Of a DNA stretch of 64,000 nt, positions 25,378-34,421 are shown piece after piece. Within the stretch, counting starts at the first letter, position 1. The number at the start of each line of letters is the position of its first letter. The stretch is taken from assembly GCF_003605195.1 (NCBI RefSeq), contig NZ_QYOS01000017.1, forward strand, positions 1 to 64,000. The letters run 5' to 3'. Source of the DNA: Aurantiacibacter odishensis. GTDB lineage: Bacteria; Pseudomonadota; Alphaproteobacteria; Sphingomonadales; Sphingomonadaceae. The notes below the pieces were generated by a model. That model saw only the letters and a list, made by a program, of their open reading frames with translations. It did not search any database and was not told where the DNA came from. A program made the translations under genes and the position numbers.

Positions 25378-27780
25378 ATGGACATTGAAATGACTGCATT
25401 CCCCCTTCTTCCCTTGCGCGACATCGTCGTTTTCCCCGGCATGGTCGTCCCCCTGTTCGTGGGGCGCGACAAGTCGGTGGCGGCGCTGGAAGCGGCGATG
25501 GAAAACGGCAAGGATATTTTCCTTGTCGCCCAGCTTGACCCGGCAACCGACGATCCCGAAGCGGAAGATCTCTACGATCTCGGCGTGGTCGCGCAGGTGT
25601 TGCAGATGCTGAAACTGCCCGACGGCACCGTGCGCGTGCTGGTGGAAGGCCAGTACCGCGCCCGGATGACCGAAATGCGCGTTTCCGAAGACTTCGTGAT
25701 GGCGCAGACCGAGCAGGTGGAGGAAACCACCGCCAGCGGCACCGAAGTTTCTGCCATGATGCGCAGCGCGCTGGGCCAGTTCACCGAATATGCCAAGTCG
25801 AACAAGAAGATGTCCGACGAGCTTGAGGAAGAGCTGGAAGCCATCGACGACGCCGGACGGCTGGCCGACGCGATTGCCGCGAACCTCTCCGCGAAGGTCG
25901 ACGCCAAGCAGCAGCTTCTTGCCGAAAGCGACGCGCTGAAGCGGCTGGAAATGGTCTTCTCCGTGATGGAGGGCGAGCTTTCCGTGCTGCAGGTGGAGAA
26001 GAAGATCCGTGGCCGCGTGAAGCGGCAGATGGAGAAGACCCAGCGCGAATATTACCTCAACGAACAGCTGAAGGCGATCCAGAGCGAACTGGGCGGTGAG
26101 GGCGAGGACGGCGACGAGCTGTCCGAACTGGCCCGCCAGATCGAGGAAACGAAGCTTTCCAAGGAAGCCCGCGCCAAGGCGGAAGGCGAGCTCAAGAAGC
26201 TGCGCTCCATGCAGCCGATGAGCGCCGAGGCGACCGTGGTGCGCAACTATCTCGAGGTTCTGCTCGGCCTGCCGTGGGGCAAGAAGAGCAAGCTGAAGAA
26301 GGATATCGGCAAGGCGCAGGACGTGCTGGATGCCGATCACTACGCGCTGGAAAAGGTGAAGGATCGTATCGTCGAATACCTCGCCGTGCAGGCGCGCACC
26401 AACAAGCTGAAGGGGCCGATCCTGTGCCTCGTCGGCCCTCCCGGCGTGGGCAAGACCAGCCTCGGCAAGTCGATCGCCAAAGCGACGGGTCGCGAGTTCA
26501 TTCGCCAGTCGCTGGGGGGCGTGCGTGACGAAGCCGAGATCCGCGGCCACCGCCGCACCTATATCGGCTCGCTGCCGGGCAAGATCGTGTCCAACCTGAA
26601 GAAGGCCGGCACCAGCAATCCGCTGTTCCTGCTCGACGAGATCGACAAGCTCGGTCAGGATTTCCGCGGCGATCCGGCTTCGGCGCTGCTGGAAGTGCTG
26701 GACCCCGAACAGAACAACAAGTTCCAGGATCACTACCTGGAACTGGATATCGACCTTTCGGACATCATGTTCGTGACCACCGCGAACAGCCTCAACCTGC
26801 CGCAACCGCTGCTCGACCGGATGGAGATCATCCGCCTCGAAGGCTACACGGAAGATGAAAAGGTCGAGATCGCCCAGCGTCACCTCATCGCCAAGCAGGT
26901 GAGCGACCACGGCCTGAAGGACGGCGAATTCGAGCTGACCGAAGCGGGCCTGCGCGACCTCATTCGCTACTACACCCGCGAGGCGGGCGTGCGTACGCTG
27001 GAGCGCGAAATCGCCAAGCTGTGCCGCAAGTCCTTGCGCAAGATTCTCGAGAAGGAAGTCGAGAGCGTGACCGTCACGCCGGAAAACCTCGGTGACTTCA
27101 TGGGCGTCCGCAAGTTCAAGCACGGCGTTTCCGAGGAAGAAGCGCAGGTGGGTGCAGTAACGGGCCTCGCCTGGACCTCCGTGGGCGGCGAGTTGCTCAC
27201 AATCGAAAGCGTGACCACGCCTGGCAAGGGCGAGGCAAAGACGACTGGCAAGCTGGGCGACGTGATGAACGAATCCGTTGCCGCCGCTTTCAGCTTCGTA
27301 AAGGCGCGGGCACCTGCCTACGGCATCAAGCCGAGCATCTTCCAGCGCAAGAACATCCACATCCACCTTCCCGAAGGGGCGGTGCCGAAGGATGGGCCGA
27401 GCGCGGGCATTGGCATGGTCACTTCCATCGTCTCCACGCTGACGGGCATTCCTGTCCGTCCCGAAGTGGCGATGACGGGCGAAGTCACGCTGCGCGGCCG
27501 GGTGCTCGCCATCGGCGGCCTGAAGGAAAAGCTGCTGGCGGCGCTGCGCGGTGGCATCAAGACCGTGCTGATCCCGGAAGAGAACGAGAAGGACCTCGCC
27601 GAGATACCGGACAACGTGAAAGAAGGGTTGGAGATCATCCCCGTCAGTCATGTCGACCAGGTGCTGGAACACGCACTCACCGCGCTGCCCGCGCCGATCG
27701 AGTGGACCGAGGCGGACGACATCGCCAGCCAGCCGCACGGTCCTGGCGCCGGTGGAGCCCCGATCACGACTGCACACTGA
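25378..27780 (+). CDS. lon: ATP-dependent protease La (Lon)
   Basis: Cytosolic AAA+ serine protease, 800 aa. The N-terminal LON domain begins [20 protein letters not shown]. Central coiled-coil ([20 protein letters not shown]) leads to Walker [13 protein letters not shown] and Walker [12 protein letters not shown]. The protease domain has the catalytic serine in [11 protein letters not shown] and the lysine in [14 protein letters not shown] at 25378 is used; ATG at 25390 (MTAFPLLP) is nearly as good and matches family starts. Upstream bases 25241-25377 hold no gene; a CCCCATAT at 25340 resembles a heat-shock -10 element but lacks a matching -35. Confidence 0.97.
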   Translation: MDIEMTAFPLLPLRDIVVFPGMVVPLFVGRDKSVAALEAAMENGKDIFLVAQLDPATDDPEAEDLYDLGVVAQVLQMLKLPDGTVRVLVEGQYRARMTEMRVSEDFVMAQTEQVEETTASGTEVSAMMRSALGQFTEYAKSNKKMSDELEEELEAIDDAGRLADAIAANLSAKVDAKQQLLAESDALKRLEMVFSVMEGELSVLQVEKKIRGRVKRQMEKTQREYYLNEQLKAIQSELGGEGEDGDELSELARQIEETKLSKEARAKAEGELKKLRSMQPMSAEATVVRNYLEVLLGLPWGKKSKLKKDIGKAQDVLDADHYALEKVKDRIVEYLAVQARTNKLKGPILCLVGPPGVGKTSLGKSIAKATGREFIRQSLGGVRDEAEIRGHRRTYIGSLPGKIVSNLKKAGTSNPLFLLDEIDKLGQDFRGDPASALLEVLDPEQNNKFQDHYLELDIDLSDIMFVTTANSLNLPQPLLDRMEIIRLEGYTEDEKVEIAQRHLIAKQVSDHGLKDGEFELTEAGLRDLIRYYTREAGVRTLEREIAKLCRKSLRKILEKEVESVTVTPENLGDFMGVRKFKHGVSEEEAQVGAVTGLAWTSVGGELLTIESVTTPGKGEAKTTGKLGDVMNESVAAAFSFVKARAPAYGIKPSIFQRKNIHIHLPEGAVPKDGPSAGIGMVTSIVSTLTGIPVRPEVAMTGEVTLRGRVLAIGGLKEKLLAALRGGIKTVLIPEENEKDLAEIPDNVKEGLEIIPVSHVDQVLEHALTALPAPIEWTEADDIASQPHGPGAGGAPITTAH

Positions 27781-27924
27781 GTCGCGCGCGGACTCCGGAC
27801 GAGGGTGGCTCGCCGAAAGCGGCAGTTACCCTCGCGAGGGGGGTCTCGGCGCAAGAATCAGGGCGTTGCACGAGATAAAGCTACGTCCTGCCTCAAAAAT
27901 CCCGCCAGTTGAGCGGCTTTGCCT

Positions 27925-27953
27925 TTGACTCGGGCGGGAAAACTCGCTCAATT
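27925..27953 (+). promoter_or_regulatory. Likely promoter of the HU gene
   Basis: TTGACT (27925-27930), a 17-bp spacer, then TCAATT (27948-27953). It lies 70 bp before the HU start, in the 242-bp lon-HU interval, which otherwise shows no gene. Confidence 0.5.
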
Positions 27954-28022
27954 CCCCCGCATCGCAAAGCGATTCAGAATTTTCGTTTTGAGCACAGAAC
28001 AAGTGAGGGGGTTCTCCGAAAC

Positions 28023-28295
28023 ATGAACAAGAATGAACTTATCGGCGCGGTCGCGGACTCCAGTGGCCTTTCGCGCAACGATGCGACGAAGGCTGTCGAA
28101 GCTGTTTTCGATACCATCACCGGCACGCTGTCCAAGGGCGACGAAGTACGCCTGGTAGGCTTCGGCACGTTCTCCGTGGCGAAGCGCAAGGCGTCGACCG
28201 GGCGCAACCCGCGCACCGGCGAGCCGATGACGATCAAGGCATCCACCCAGCCCAAGTTCAAGGCTGGCAAGGGCCTCAAGGACGCCGTCAACTAG
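28023..28295 (+). CDS. hup: HU family DNA-binding protein
   Basis: Histone-like protein of 90 aa that bends and compacts DNA. Features: MNKNELIGAVADSSGLSRND, dimerisation helix ATKAVEAVFDTITGTL, then GDEVRLVGFGTFSVAKRKAS and the DNA-contacting arm GRNPRTGEPMTIKA with the conserved proline, ending FKAGKGLKDAVN. It has its own promoter candidate and a strong terminator. The lon-hup order is common in proteobacteria. Confidence 0.96.
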   Translation: MNKNELIGAVADSSGLSRNDATKAVEAVFDTITGTLSKGDEVRLVGFGTFSVAKRKASTGRNPRTGEPMTIKASTQPKFKAGKGLKDAVN

Positions 28296-28349
28296 GACGC
28301 GAAAACCGGGGTACCGGGGCGCGGACCCGCGCCGAATCTACAGGGGGAG

Positions 28350-28379
28350 AAAGGGCTGTCCGTAAGGGCGGCCCTTTTC
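28350..28379 (+). terminator. Bidirectional terminator after HU
   Basis: A 12-bp stem (AAAGGGCTGTCC at 28350-28361 with GGGCGGCCCTTT at 28366-28377, two G-T pairs), GTAA tetraloop, and a T-rich tail. In the other direction the stem is followed by CTCCC after TTT, so it may also end the convergent lipoprotein transcript. Confidence 0.85.
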
Positions 28380-28392
28380 TCTTTGCCGCTCA

Positions 28393-29226
28393 CTACTCGC
28401 CGAAATCGATCAGGGCCGTCGGAGCGGCAGCGGTGCTGCTGCCGATTTCCCAGACGAGCATCTGGCCGCGCGGATCTGTCTTCGGCCCATCGTCAGTGTT
28501 GTTGGCAAGGATGGGCGCGTCGGTGATGATCCGGAAAGTGCCCTCTGGCTGACGCATGTCGATCTGCGGATTACTTTCGCCGCCCTCCGCGCTTTCTTCT
28601 GCAAAGGCGCCCATCATTCCCATGAACATCGCGCCCATGGGATTTCCACCGGTAGGAGCAAAGCCCGGCGCGGAAATCCTCGCGCGGCCATCCTGGCGCA
28701 GGCGTACCTGCACGAAGGAATTGGACATCGGCATATCCTCAAACGTTGGGAAGTCGAAGTCGTGGCCAAGCGTGCTGGTGATGGAGAAATCGACGACGAA
28801 TGTCCCATCGCCGATGAATTCCACGCTGTTCCAGCCGGCCTGCCGTTGCAGCATGGCGGTCATCTCGGCGACCTGCTCCTCGTCCTCCAGGTCGACGCCG
28901 CCGAGCATCCCTTCCATCATCTGACGGCCCATGGCGTCTTCACGCGCGCGCTCGGCCAGTTCCTCCTCGGTGCAGGGACGCTCCTTGCCGCTGCTCTCGT
29001 TGTAGCAAGGCTGCTGGCCCTCGGCCTCCTGTGCCATGTCTGCCAACTGGTCCATGCCGGCCATCACGATCTCGCCGTCGTAGGTGAAGGTGAACTGTCG
29101 ATCCGCCGCAATGTGGAGCGTGGCATCGAACGTGCCTGGCTGGAACAGACAGCCCGACAGCAGCGCGCTTGACGCCAGCAAAGTCGCCGAGGCGGCAAGG
29201 CGTTTGATACGGATCGGCATGGTCAT
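28393..29226 (-). CDS. Predicted lipoprotein, unknown function
   Basis: Protein of 277 aa with a lipoprotein signal peptide (lipobox LLSGC, C26). The mature part begins with a beta segment TFDATLHIAADRQFTFTYDG, followed by a Met/Glu-rich helical region (DAMGRQMMEGMLGGVDLEDE) and further strands, with a Met/Gly-rich patch NPMGAMFMGMMGAF. Cys residues at CYNESSGKERPC could form a disulfide. GGGGGAA lies before the ATG at 29226; a second ATG follows two codons later. I do not recognise a family. It is convergent with HU and is the last gene after the methyltransferase on this strand. Confidence 0.7.
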   Translation of the reverse strand: MTMPIRIKRLAASATLLASSALLSGCLFQPGTFDATLHIAADRQFTFTYDGEIVMAGMDQLADMAQEAEGQQPCYNESSGKERPCTEEELAERAREDAMGRQMMEGMLGGVDLEDEEQVAEMTAMLQRQAGWNSVEFIGDGTFVVDFSITSTLGHDFDFPTFEDMPMSNSFVQVRLRQDGRARISAPGFAPTGGNPMGAMFMGMMGAFAEESAEGGESNPQIDMRQPEGTFRIITDAPILANNTDDGPKTDPRGQMLVWEIGSSTAAAPTALIDFGE

Positions 29227-29251
29227 GATCGGTTCCCCCAAGAAAGTCTGT

Positions 29252-30043
29252 CTAGCCCAGGTCGCGTGTCGCAATAGCATATAGCGCAATCGCACCCGCA
29301 TTGGACACATTGAGACTTTCCATCGCCTCGCTGATCGGCAGGCGGGCGAGGGCGTCGCAATGCTGGGTGACGTTATGGCGCATGCCTTCGCCTTCGGCGC
29401 CCAGGACCAGAGCGACAGGGCCGGTGGGCAGTGCCTCCGCCAGCGTTGCCTCCGCTTCACCGGCAAGACCGATGCGCCAGTATCCTGCCTCTGCGATTTC
29501 CTCCAGCGCGCGCGACAGGTTGACCACGCGCACCCAGGGCACGATTTCCAGCGCGCCCGATGCGGACTTGCCGATCACCCCGCCTTCGGGCGGCGCATGG
29601 CGATCCTGCGTCACGATGGCGGCCGCGTCGAAAGCGGCGGCGGAGCGCAGCAGCGCGCCAACATTGTGCGGGTCCGTCACTTGGTCCAGCACCACGATGG
29701 GCCGCGTAGGGTCTCCGTCGAGAACATCGCTGAGATGCAGGTCTTCCAGCGGCTCGCATTCCAGCACCAGGCCCTGATGCGGGGCATCCTTGGCTACCAG
29801 GCGGGCGAGATCGCTGACATCGGCATATTCAACGGGGAAATCTGCAGGGAGTTCGCCGTCGAGCGATTCGACGCCTTCACGGGTCGCCCAAAGCTTGCGG
29901 TGCTGGCGGCGCGGGTTCATTAGCGCGGCTTCCACCGCGTGGCGCCCCCACAGGCGCACCGCGCCCTTGCTCGCCCGGCCGGAGCCGCGCCCGCCCTGCA
30001 TGCGCCCGGCGCGTCCGCGCAGCGCTTTCTTGTTCTTGGCCAT
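29252..30043 (-). CDS. rlmB: TrmH/SpoU-family 23S rRNA 2'-O-ribose methyltransferase (RlmB-like)
   Basis: SAM-dependent ribose methyltransferase of 263 aa. A basic Gly/Arg-rich N-terminus (KKALRGRAGRMQGGRGSGR) precedes the substrate-binding domain (RLWGRHAVEAALMNPRR). The SPOUT domain then shows motif 1 VVLDQVTDPHNVGALLRSA, motif 2 LVLGAEGEGMR and motif 3 LPISEAMESLNVSNAGAIAL, the knotted SAM site. RlmB (G2251) is the likely assignment; other TrmH paralogues differ mainly in the N-terminus. The frame is open further upstream, but ATG at 30043 with GAAGTGAA is the natural start. Confidence 0.88.
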   Translation of the reverse strand: MAKNKKALRGRAGRMQGGRGSGRASKGAVRLWGRHAVEAALMNPRRQHRKLWATREGVESLDGELPADFPVEYADVSDLARLVAKDAPHQGLVLECEPLEDLHLSDVLDGDPTRPIVVLDQVTDPHNVGALLRSAAAFDAAAIVTQDRHAPPEGGVIGKSASGALEIVPWVRVVNLSRALEEIAEAGYWRIGLAGEAEATLAEALPTGPVALVLGAEGEGMRHNVTQHCDALARLPISEAMESLNVSNAGAIALYAIATRDLG

Positions 30044-30195
30044 TTCACTTCGCCTTTTTCGAAAGAATGGCGCCTCCTGCCAGCACGCCCATTGACAGGC
30101 AAGCGGCGCTTCGCCATTGGGGCGCCTCTCGGCTGGAAAGCGCACTTTCAGGGCGCCAACCAATGCGGGCCAGCGCCCGCCTCCGGCAACGGTGT

Positions 30196-30281
30196 GGACA
30201 GGTGGCCGAGTGGTTAAAGGCAGCAGACTGTAAATCTGCCCGCGCAAGCGTACGCTGGTTCGAATCCAGCCCTGTCCACCA
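30196..30281 (+). tRNA. tRNA-Tyr (anticodon GTA)
   Basis: Class II tRNA with acceptor stem GGACAGG/CCTGTCC followed by ACCA. The anticodon arm is CAGACTGTAAATCTG with GTA at 34-36, and a long variable arm (CCGCGCAAGCGTACG) separates it from the T-arm GGTTCGAATCC. The length is 86 nt with encoded CCA. Confidence 0.96.
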
Positions 30282-30292
30282 CCGCCGTTACC

Positions 30293-30330
30293 AAGAAAAA
30301 CGACCGCCCCGGCCATGGCCGCGACGGTCG
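30293..30330 (-). terminator. Intrinsic terminator of the glcB transcript
   Basis: Read on the minus strand, CGACCG and CGGTCG (30330-30325 with 30306-30301) enclose an inner GGCC-AT-GGCC helix and are followed by TTTTTC. It lies 21 bp after the glcB stop, between glcB and the convergent tRNA-Tyr. Confidence 0.75.
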
Positions 30331-30350
30331 CTTTCCCTCTCCAGCTCGTG

Positions 30351-32501
30351 TCAGCGCCCTTGCTTCGCCAGCGCTCGTGCGCGGTGCAGAACGGGCTCGG
30401 TATATCCCGACGGTTGCTTCGTCCCCGCAACGATGAGTTCTCGCGCGGCGTTCAGCGCGATCGAGTGGCGCTCGTTCCCGGCCATCGGGCGGTAGGTCGG
30501 GTCGCCATCGTTCTGCGCATCGACCTTTGCCGCCATGCGGTGCAGGGCATCGTCCACCATGAAGCGGCTTACGATCCCGTGGTGCAGCCAGTTGGCGATG
30601 TGCTGGCTGGAAATGCGCAGCGTCGCGCGGTCTTCCATCAGGCCGATATCGTTGATGTCCGGCACCTTGGAGCAGCCGACGCCTGCATCGATCCAGCGCA
30701 CCATGTAGCCGAGGATGCCCTGCACGTTGTTGTCGAGTTCGGTGGCGATCTCGTCCGCGGACCAGTTCGCGTCCTCGGCCAAAGGGACGGTCAGCAATTT
30801 CTCGACCGGCACCGTTTTTTCGTTCGCTCGTGCGCGCTGGCGATCCGCCACATCGCAGTGGTGATAGTGCACCGCGTGAAGAGTGGCCGCCGTAGGCGAG
30901 GGCACCCAGGCGGTGCTCGCGCCGCTCATCGGATGGCCGATCTTTTCCGCCAGCATGGCCTGCATCCTGTCGGGCGCGGCCCACATCCCCTTGCCGATCT
31001 GCGCACGTCCGGCCAAGCCGCAAGCGAGCCCGATCTGCACGTTGCGATCCTCGTAGGCAGCAATCCACTCGGCCTTCTTGATGTCGCCCTTGCGCTGCAT
31101 CGGCCCGGCCAGCATCGAGGTGTGTATCTCGTCGCCCGTGCGATCGAGGAAGCCGGTGTTGATGAAGAACACCCGGTCCTTCACAGCGTGAATGCAGGCG
31201 GCGAGGTTGGCGCTGGTGCGCCGTTCCTCGTCCATCACGCCGATCTTGATGGTGTTGCGGGCAAGGCCGAGCATGTCCTCGACGGCTGCGAACAGGCTGT
31301 CGGCGAAAGCGCACTCTTCCGGTCCGTGCATCTTTGGCTTCACGATATAGATCGAGCCTGTGGCACTGTTTCCGAGACGGCCAAGGCCCTTGAGATCGTG
31401 CAGACCGATCAGGCCGGTGACGGCGGCGTCCAGCACGCCTTCGAAGATCTCCGATCCGTCCGGCAGGTACACGGCGGGGTTCGTCATCAGGTGGCCGACG
31501 TTGCGCACCAGCAGCAGGCTGCGGCTTCGCAAGGTGCGTTCATCGCCGTGCATGTCGCGATAAGTGCGATCGGGGTTGGCCGTGCGGATCACCTTCTCGT
31601 CACCCTTGGTGAAGCTGGCGACAAGATCGCCGCGCAGGGCGCCTAGCCAGTTGCGGTATCCGGCAACCTTGTCGACCGCGTCGACGGCGGCGACTGAGTC
31701 TTCGAGGTCTATGATAGTGGAAAGTGCGGATTCGAGGCGCACGTCGGCGATTCCCGCCGGATCGCCGCTGCCGATAGGGTGGCTGTCGTCGATGACGATC
31801 TCGATATGCAGGCCATTGTGCTTCAGGATGAAGTTGTCGCCGATCGTTCCGACCAGCTGGTCGGGATTGGCGAGGGCGGGTACGCTGCCGGTCCACTCGC
31901 TCCACATCCCTTCGGCGAGCGGGACTACATCATCCAGGAATGCCTTGGCCCAGGCGATCACTCTTGCCCCGCGCCCGGCATCATAGTCCGCGCCTGAGGG
32001 CGTGGAGCCGTCCAGTGCATCGGTGCCGTAAAGCGCGTCGTAAAGACTGCCCCAGCGCGCGTTCACGGCATTGAGGACGAAGCGGGCGTTGAGCGCCGGA
32101 ACCACGAGCTGCGGTCCTGCAATGGTGGCGATTTCGGGATCGACATTCGCCGTGCCGATAGTAAACGCCTCCGGTTCCGGCACGAGGTAGCCCATCTCGC
32201 GCAGCTTGCGCGGAGGAACGCCGATACCGGCATCGGGATTTGCGCGGTGCCAGTCGTCGATCTGGTGCTGCAATTCTTCTCGCCGCTGCAACAGGTCGCG
32301 GTTCTGCGGCGTGAAGCGGTCGGCGAGATCTGCGAGGCCGGACCAGAAGCGCCCGGCCTCAATTCCGGTGCTCGGCAATGCTTCGTGTTCAATAAAATCG
32401 GCCAGCACAGGGTCGACGGCCAATCCCGCGCGCTGGACGGTGCCGGCGCGCGGGGTGTTGGCATCGCTTTGCTGTTGCTGGCGAAGCGATGCGGTGGTCA
32501 T
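30351..32501 (-). CDS. glcB: Malate synthase G
   Basis: Condenses glyoxylate with acetyl-CoA to malate, the second step of the glyoxylate shunt; 716 aa, the size of the monomeric G isoform. Visible features: VVPALNARFVLNAVNARWGSLYDALY, the DLEDSVAAVDAVDK magnesium/catalytic loop, MNGDERTLRSRSLL-type NVGHLM, and the C-terminal cap WLHHGIVSRFMVDDALHRMA. The start ATG overlaps the stop of an upstream 51-codon gene in ATGA, implying translational coupling. It forms an operon with aceA. Confidence 0.97.
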   Translation of the reverse strand: MTTASLRQQQQSDANTPRAGTVQRAGLAVDPVLADFIEHEALPSTGIEAGRFWSGLADLADRFTPQNRDLLQRREELQHQIDDWHRANPDAGIGVPPRKLREMGYLVPEPEAFTIGTANVDPEIATIAGPQLVVPALNARFVLNAVNARWGSLYDALYGTDALDGSTPSGADYDAGRGARVIAWAKAFLDDVVPLAEGMWSEWTGSVPALANPDQLVGTIGDNFILKHNGLHIEIVIDDSHPIGSGDPAGIADVRLESALSTIIDLEDSVAAVDAVDKVAGYRNWLGALRGDLVASFTKGDEKVIRTANPDRTYRDMHGDERTLRSRSLLLVRNVGHLMTNPAVYLPDGSEIFEGVLDAAVTGLIGLHDLKGLGRLGNSATGSIYIVKPKMHGPEECAFADSLFAAVEDMLGLARNTIKIGVMDEERRTSANLAACIHAVKDRVFFINTGFLDRTGDEIHTSMLAGPMQRKGDIKKAEWIAAYEDRNVQIGLACGLAGRAQIGKGMWAAPDRMQAMLAEKIGHPMSGASTAWVPSPTAATLHAVHYHHCDVADRQRARANEKTVPVEKLLTVPLAEDANWSADEIATELDNNVQGILGYMVRWIDAGVGCSKVPDINDIGLMEDRATLRISSQHIANWLHHGIVSRFMVDDALHRMAAKVDAQNDGDPTYRPMAGNERHSIALNAARELIVAGTKQPSGYTEPVLHRARALAKQGR

Positions 32502-32653
32502 CGGCCGAACCGCCCCATGCGGTGATGCAGGTTCACCAGCTTGCGGGTCTCGGCGTTGTCTTCTCCGTTGCGGATGGCGACTGCCAGCGCGTTGCGGATG
32601 AGGCCGAAATCTTCGGTCGAGAAGACCGGGCGGGCCATTGTCGGGTGTGCCAT
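32498..32653 (-). CDS. 51-aa microprotein between aceA and glcB
   Basis: A short gene easily missed by length filters. The protein starts MAHPTMARPVFSTEDFGLIR and ends NLHHRMGRFGR, with a predicted helix in the middle (FGLIRNALAVAIRNGED), no membrane segment and no signal peptide. Support comes from an excellent Shine-Dalgarno, AAGGAG, seven bases before the ATG at 32653, and from a stop codon overlapping the glcB start (ATGA). It is 30 bp downstream of the aceA stop. I do not recognise a family; a role in regulating or coupling the glyoxylate enzymes is only a guess from position. Confidence 0.75.
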   Translation of the reverse strand: MAHPTMARPVFSTEDFGLIRNALAVAIRNGEDNAETRKLVNLHHRMGRFGR

Positions 32654-32683
32654 ATTACTTCTCCTTCTTCGCGTTGCGCCGGC

Positions 32684-34276
32684 TCATGCGGCAAACTGGT
32701 TCATCGTGTTGTGCTCGCCGCCAGCCTTCAGGGCTGCTTCTCCGGCGAATGCTTCCTTGTGATCGTCGCCGATGTCGGAACCGGCCATGTTCTGGTGCCT
32801 GACACAGGCAATCCCTTGGCGGATTTCCTCGCGCTGCACCTGCTTGACGTAGCCGAGCATCCCTTCTTCGCCGAAGTAGCGCTTGGCGAGGTTGTCCGTG
32901 CTCAGCGCTGCCGTGTGGTAGGTCGGCAGCGTGATCAGGTGGTGGAAGATGCCCGCCCGCTTCGCAGCATCGCGCTGGAACGTGCGGATCTTCTCGTCGG
33001 CTTCCTTCGCCAGATCGCTGTCGTCGTAGTGCTGGCTCATCAGCTGCTCGCGTTCGAACATCGACAGGTCGCGGCCCTCGGCTTCCCAGGCGTCGTACAC
33101 CTGCTGGCGGAAGTTCAGCGTCCAGTTGAAGCTGGGCGAATTGTTGTAGACGAGCTTGGCATCGGGAACGACCTCGCGGATGCGATCCACCATGCCGGCG
33201 ATCTGTTCGATGTGCGGCTTCTCCGTCTCGATCCACAGCAGGTCGGCACCGTTTTGCAGCGCAGTGATGCAGTCAAGAACGCAGCGATCCTCTCCCGTGC
33301 CGGGACGGAACTGGAACAGGTTGGACGGCAGACGCTTGGGGCGCATCAGCTTGCCATCGCGGTTCAGCAGCACGTCACCGGGATTGCCCGCGCCGTCCAC
33401 TGCCTCGCAATCGAGGAAGCTGTTGTACTGGTCGCCCAAGTCTCCCGCTTCGCGAGTGAAAGCGATCTGCTTCGTCAGGCCAGCGCCCAGCGAATCGGTG
33501 CGGGCGACGATGATGCCGTCAGGCACACCCAGTTCAAGGAAGGCGTAGCGGATCGCGCGGATCTTCTGGAGGAAGTCCTCGTGCGGAACGGTAACCTTGC
33601 CGTCCTGGTGGCCGCACTGCTTTTCGTCCGAAACCTGGTTCTCGATCTGCAGGGCGCAGGCACCGGCTTCGATCATCTTCTTGGCGAGCAGGTAGGTCGC
33701 CTCGGCATTGCCGAAGCCTGCATCGATATCGGCGATGATCGGCACGACGTGGCTCTCGTGGTTGTCGATCGCCTGCTGCGCCTTTGCGGCAGCGGCTTCG
33801 TCACCGGCCTTGCGAGCTTTGTCGAGATCGCGGAACAGGCCGCCCAGTTCGCGAGCGTCTGCCTGACGCAGGAAGGTGTAGAGCTCCTCGATCAGCGCGG
33901 GAACGCTGGTCTTCTCGTGCATGGACTGGTCGGGCAGGGGGCCGAATTCGCTGCGCAGTGCGGCGACCATCCAGCCCGAAAGGTAGAGGTAGCGGCCCTT
34001 TGTGCTGCCGAAATGCTTCTTGATGGAGATCATCTTCTGCTGGCCGATGAAACCGTGCCAGCAGCCGAGCGACTGCGTGTACTGGGCCGGATCCTTGTCG
34101 TAAGCTTCCATGTCCGCACGCATCACCTTGGCCGTGTGGCGGGCGATATCGAGGCCGGTCTGGAACTTGTTCTGTGCCCGCAGCCGAGCGGCGAATTCGG
34201 GGTCGATACCCTGCCAGTCTGCGCCGTGGCGATGCTTGATACCGGTCTGGCGATGGATTTCTTCGAAGTAAGTCAT
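32684..34276 (-). CDS. aceA: Isocitrate lyase, long (Pseudomonas-type) form
   Basis: Cleaves isocitrate to succinate and glyoxylate, first step of the glyoxylate shunt, 530 aa against about 434 in E. coli; the longer form resembles the roughly 531-aa Pseudomonas enzyme. The catalytic loop is KQCGHQDGKVTVP, with the active cysteine. Other conserved parts are IADIDAGFGNAEATYLL (metal site) and NWIETEKPHIEQI-like WIETEKPHIEQ, plus YNNSPSFNW. AAGGAC precedes the ATG at 34276. It is transcribed divergently from the RamB-like regulator gene. Confidence 0.96.
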   Translation of the reverse strand: MTYFEEIHRQTGIKHRHGADWQGIDPEFAARLRAQNKFQTGLDIARHTAKVMRADMEAYDKDPAQYTQSLGCWHGFIGQQKMISIKKHFGSTKGRYLYLSGWMVAALRSEFGPLPDQSMHEKTSVPALIEELYTFLRQADARELGGLFRDLDKARKAGDEAAAAKAQQAIDNHESHVVPIIADIDAGFGNAEATYLLAKKMIEAGACALQIENQVSDEKQCGHQDGKVTVPHEDFLQKIRAIRYAFLELGVPDGIIVARTDSLGAGLTKQIAFTREAGDLGDQYNSFLDCEAVDGAGNPGDVLLNRDGKLMRPKRLPSNLFQFRPGTGEDRCVLDCITALQNGADLLWIETEKPHIEQIAGMVDRIREVVPDAKLVYNNSPSFNWTLNFRQQVYDAWEAEGRDLSMFEREQLMSQHYDDSDLAKEADEKIRTFQRDAAKRAGIFHHLITLPTYHTAALSTDNLAKRYFGEEGMLGYVKQVQREEIRQGIACVRHQNMAGSDIGDDHKEAFAGEAALKAGGEHNTMNQFAA

Positions 34277-34350
34277 GATGATACGGTCCTTGGCGTTGGT
34301 GTCGCTTGACAGTCATGTGGCACCCGATTTCGTGGCCGTCGCGCATTCCG

Positions 34351-34393
34351 GTGTAATGTTGTCGAACTTTACAAGATTTGCGTGTAATGTTGT
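34351..34393. repeat. Direct repeat GTGTAATGTTGT in the aceA/regulator intergenic region
   Basis: The 12-mer GTGTAATGTTGT occurs at 34351-34362 and again at 34382-34393, 31 bases apart, i.e. nearly three helical turns. The second copy runs into GTTGTAAACAAC, whose arms GTTGT and ACAAC are complementary. The repeats bracket the promoter elements, which suggests an operator pair for the adjacent regulator. Confidence 0.6.
34364..34375 (+). promoter_or_regulatory. RamB-like operator half-site
   Basis: GAACTTTACAAG matches the RamB box described in Corynebacterium glutamicum ((A/G)(A/G)AACTTTGCAAA) at most positions. It sits between the divergent aceA operon and the RamB/ScfR-type regulator gene, exactly where such a site would control both. 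Confidence 0.5.
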
Positions 34394-34396
34394 AAA
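34368..34396. promoter_or_regulatory. Symmetric divergent promoter: TTTACA-N17-TGTAAA
   Basis: TTTACA (34368-34373) and TGTAAA (34391-34396) are exact reverse complements separated by 17 bp. On either strand one copy reads as a -35 and the other as a -10 element with optimal spacing. Predicted starts are near 34403 (plus, about 19 nt before the regulator ATG) and near 34361 (minus, about 85 nt before aceA). Confidence 0.5.
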
Positions 34397-34421
34397 CAAC
34401 CGCACTCGCACCGGAATGACC

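Noticed and set aside
25291-27777. Long open frame of more than 800 codons on the minus strand opposite lon
   Set aside because: It mirrors the lon coding frame in a GC-rich genome; the translation is rich in His, Arg and Gln without domains, and lon itself is unmistakable.
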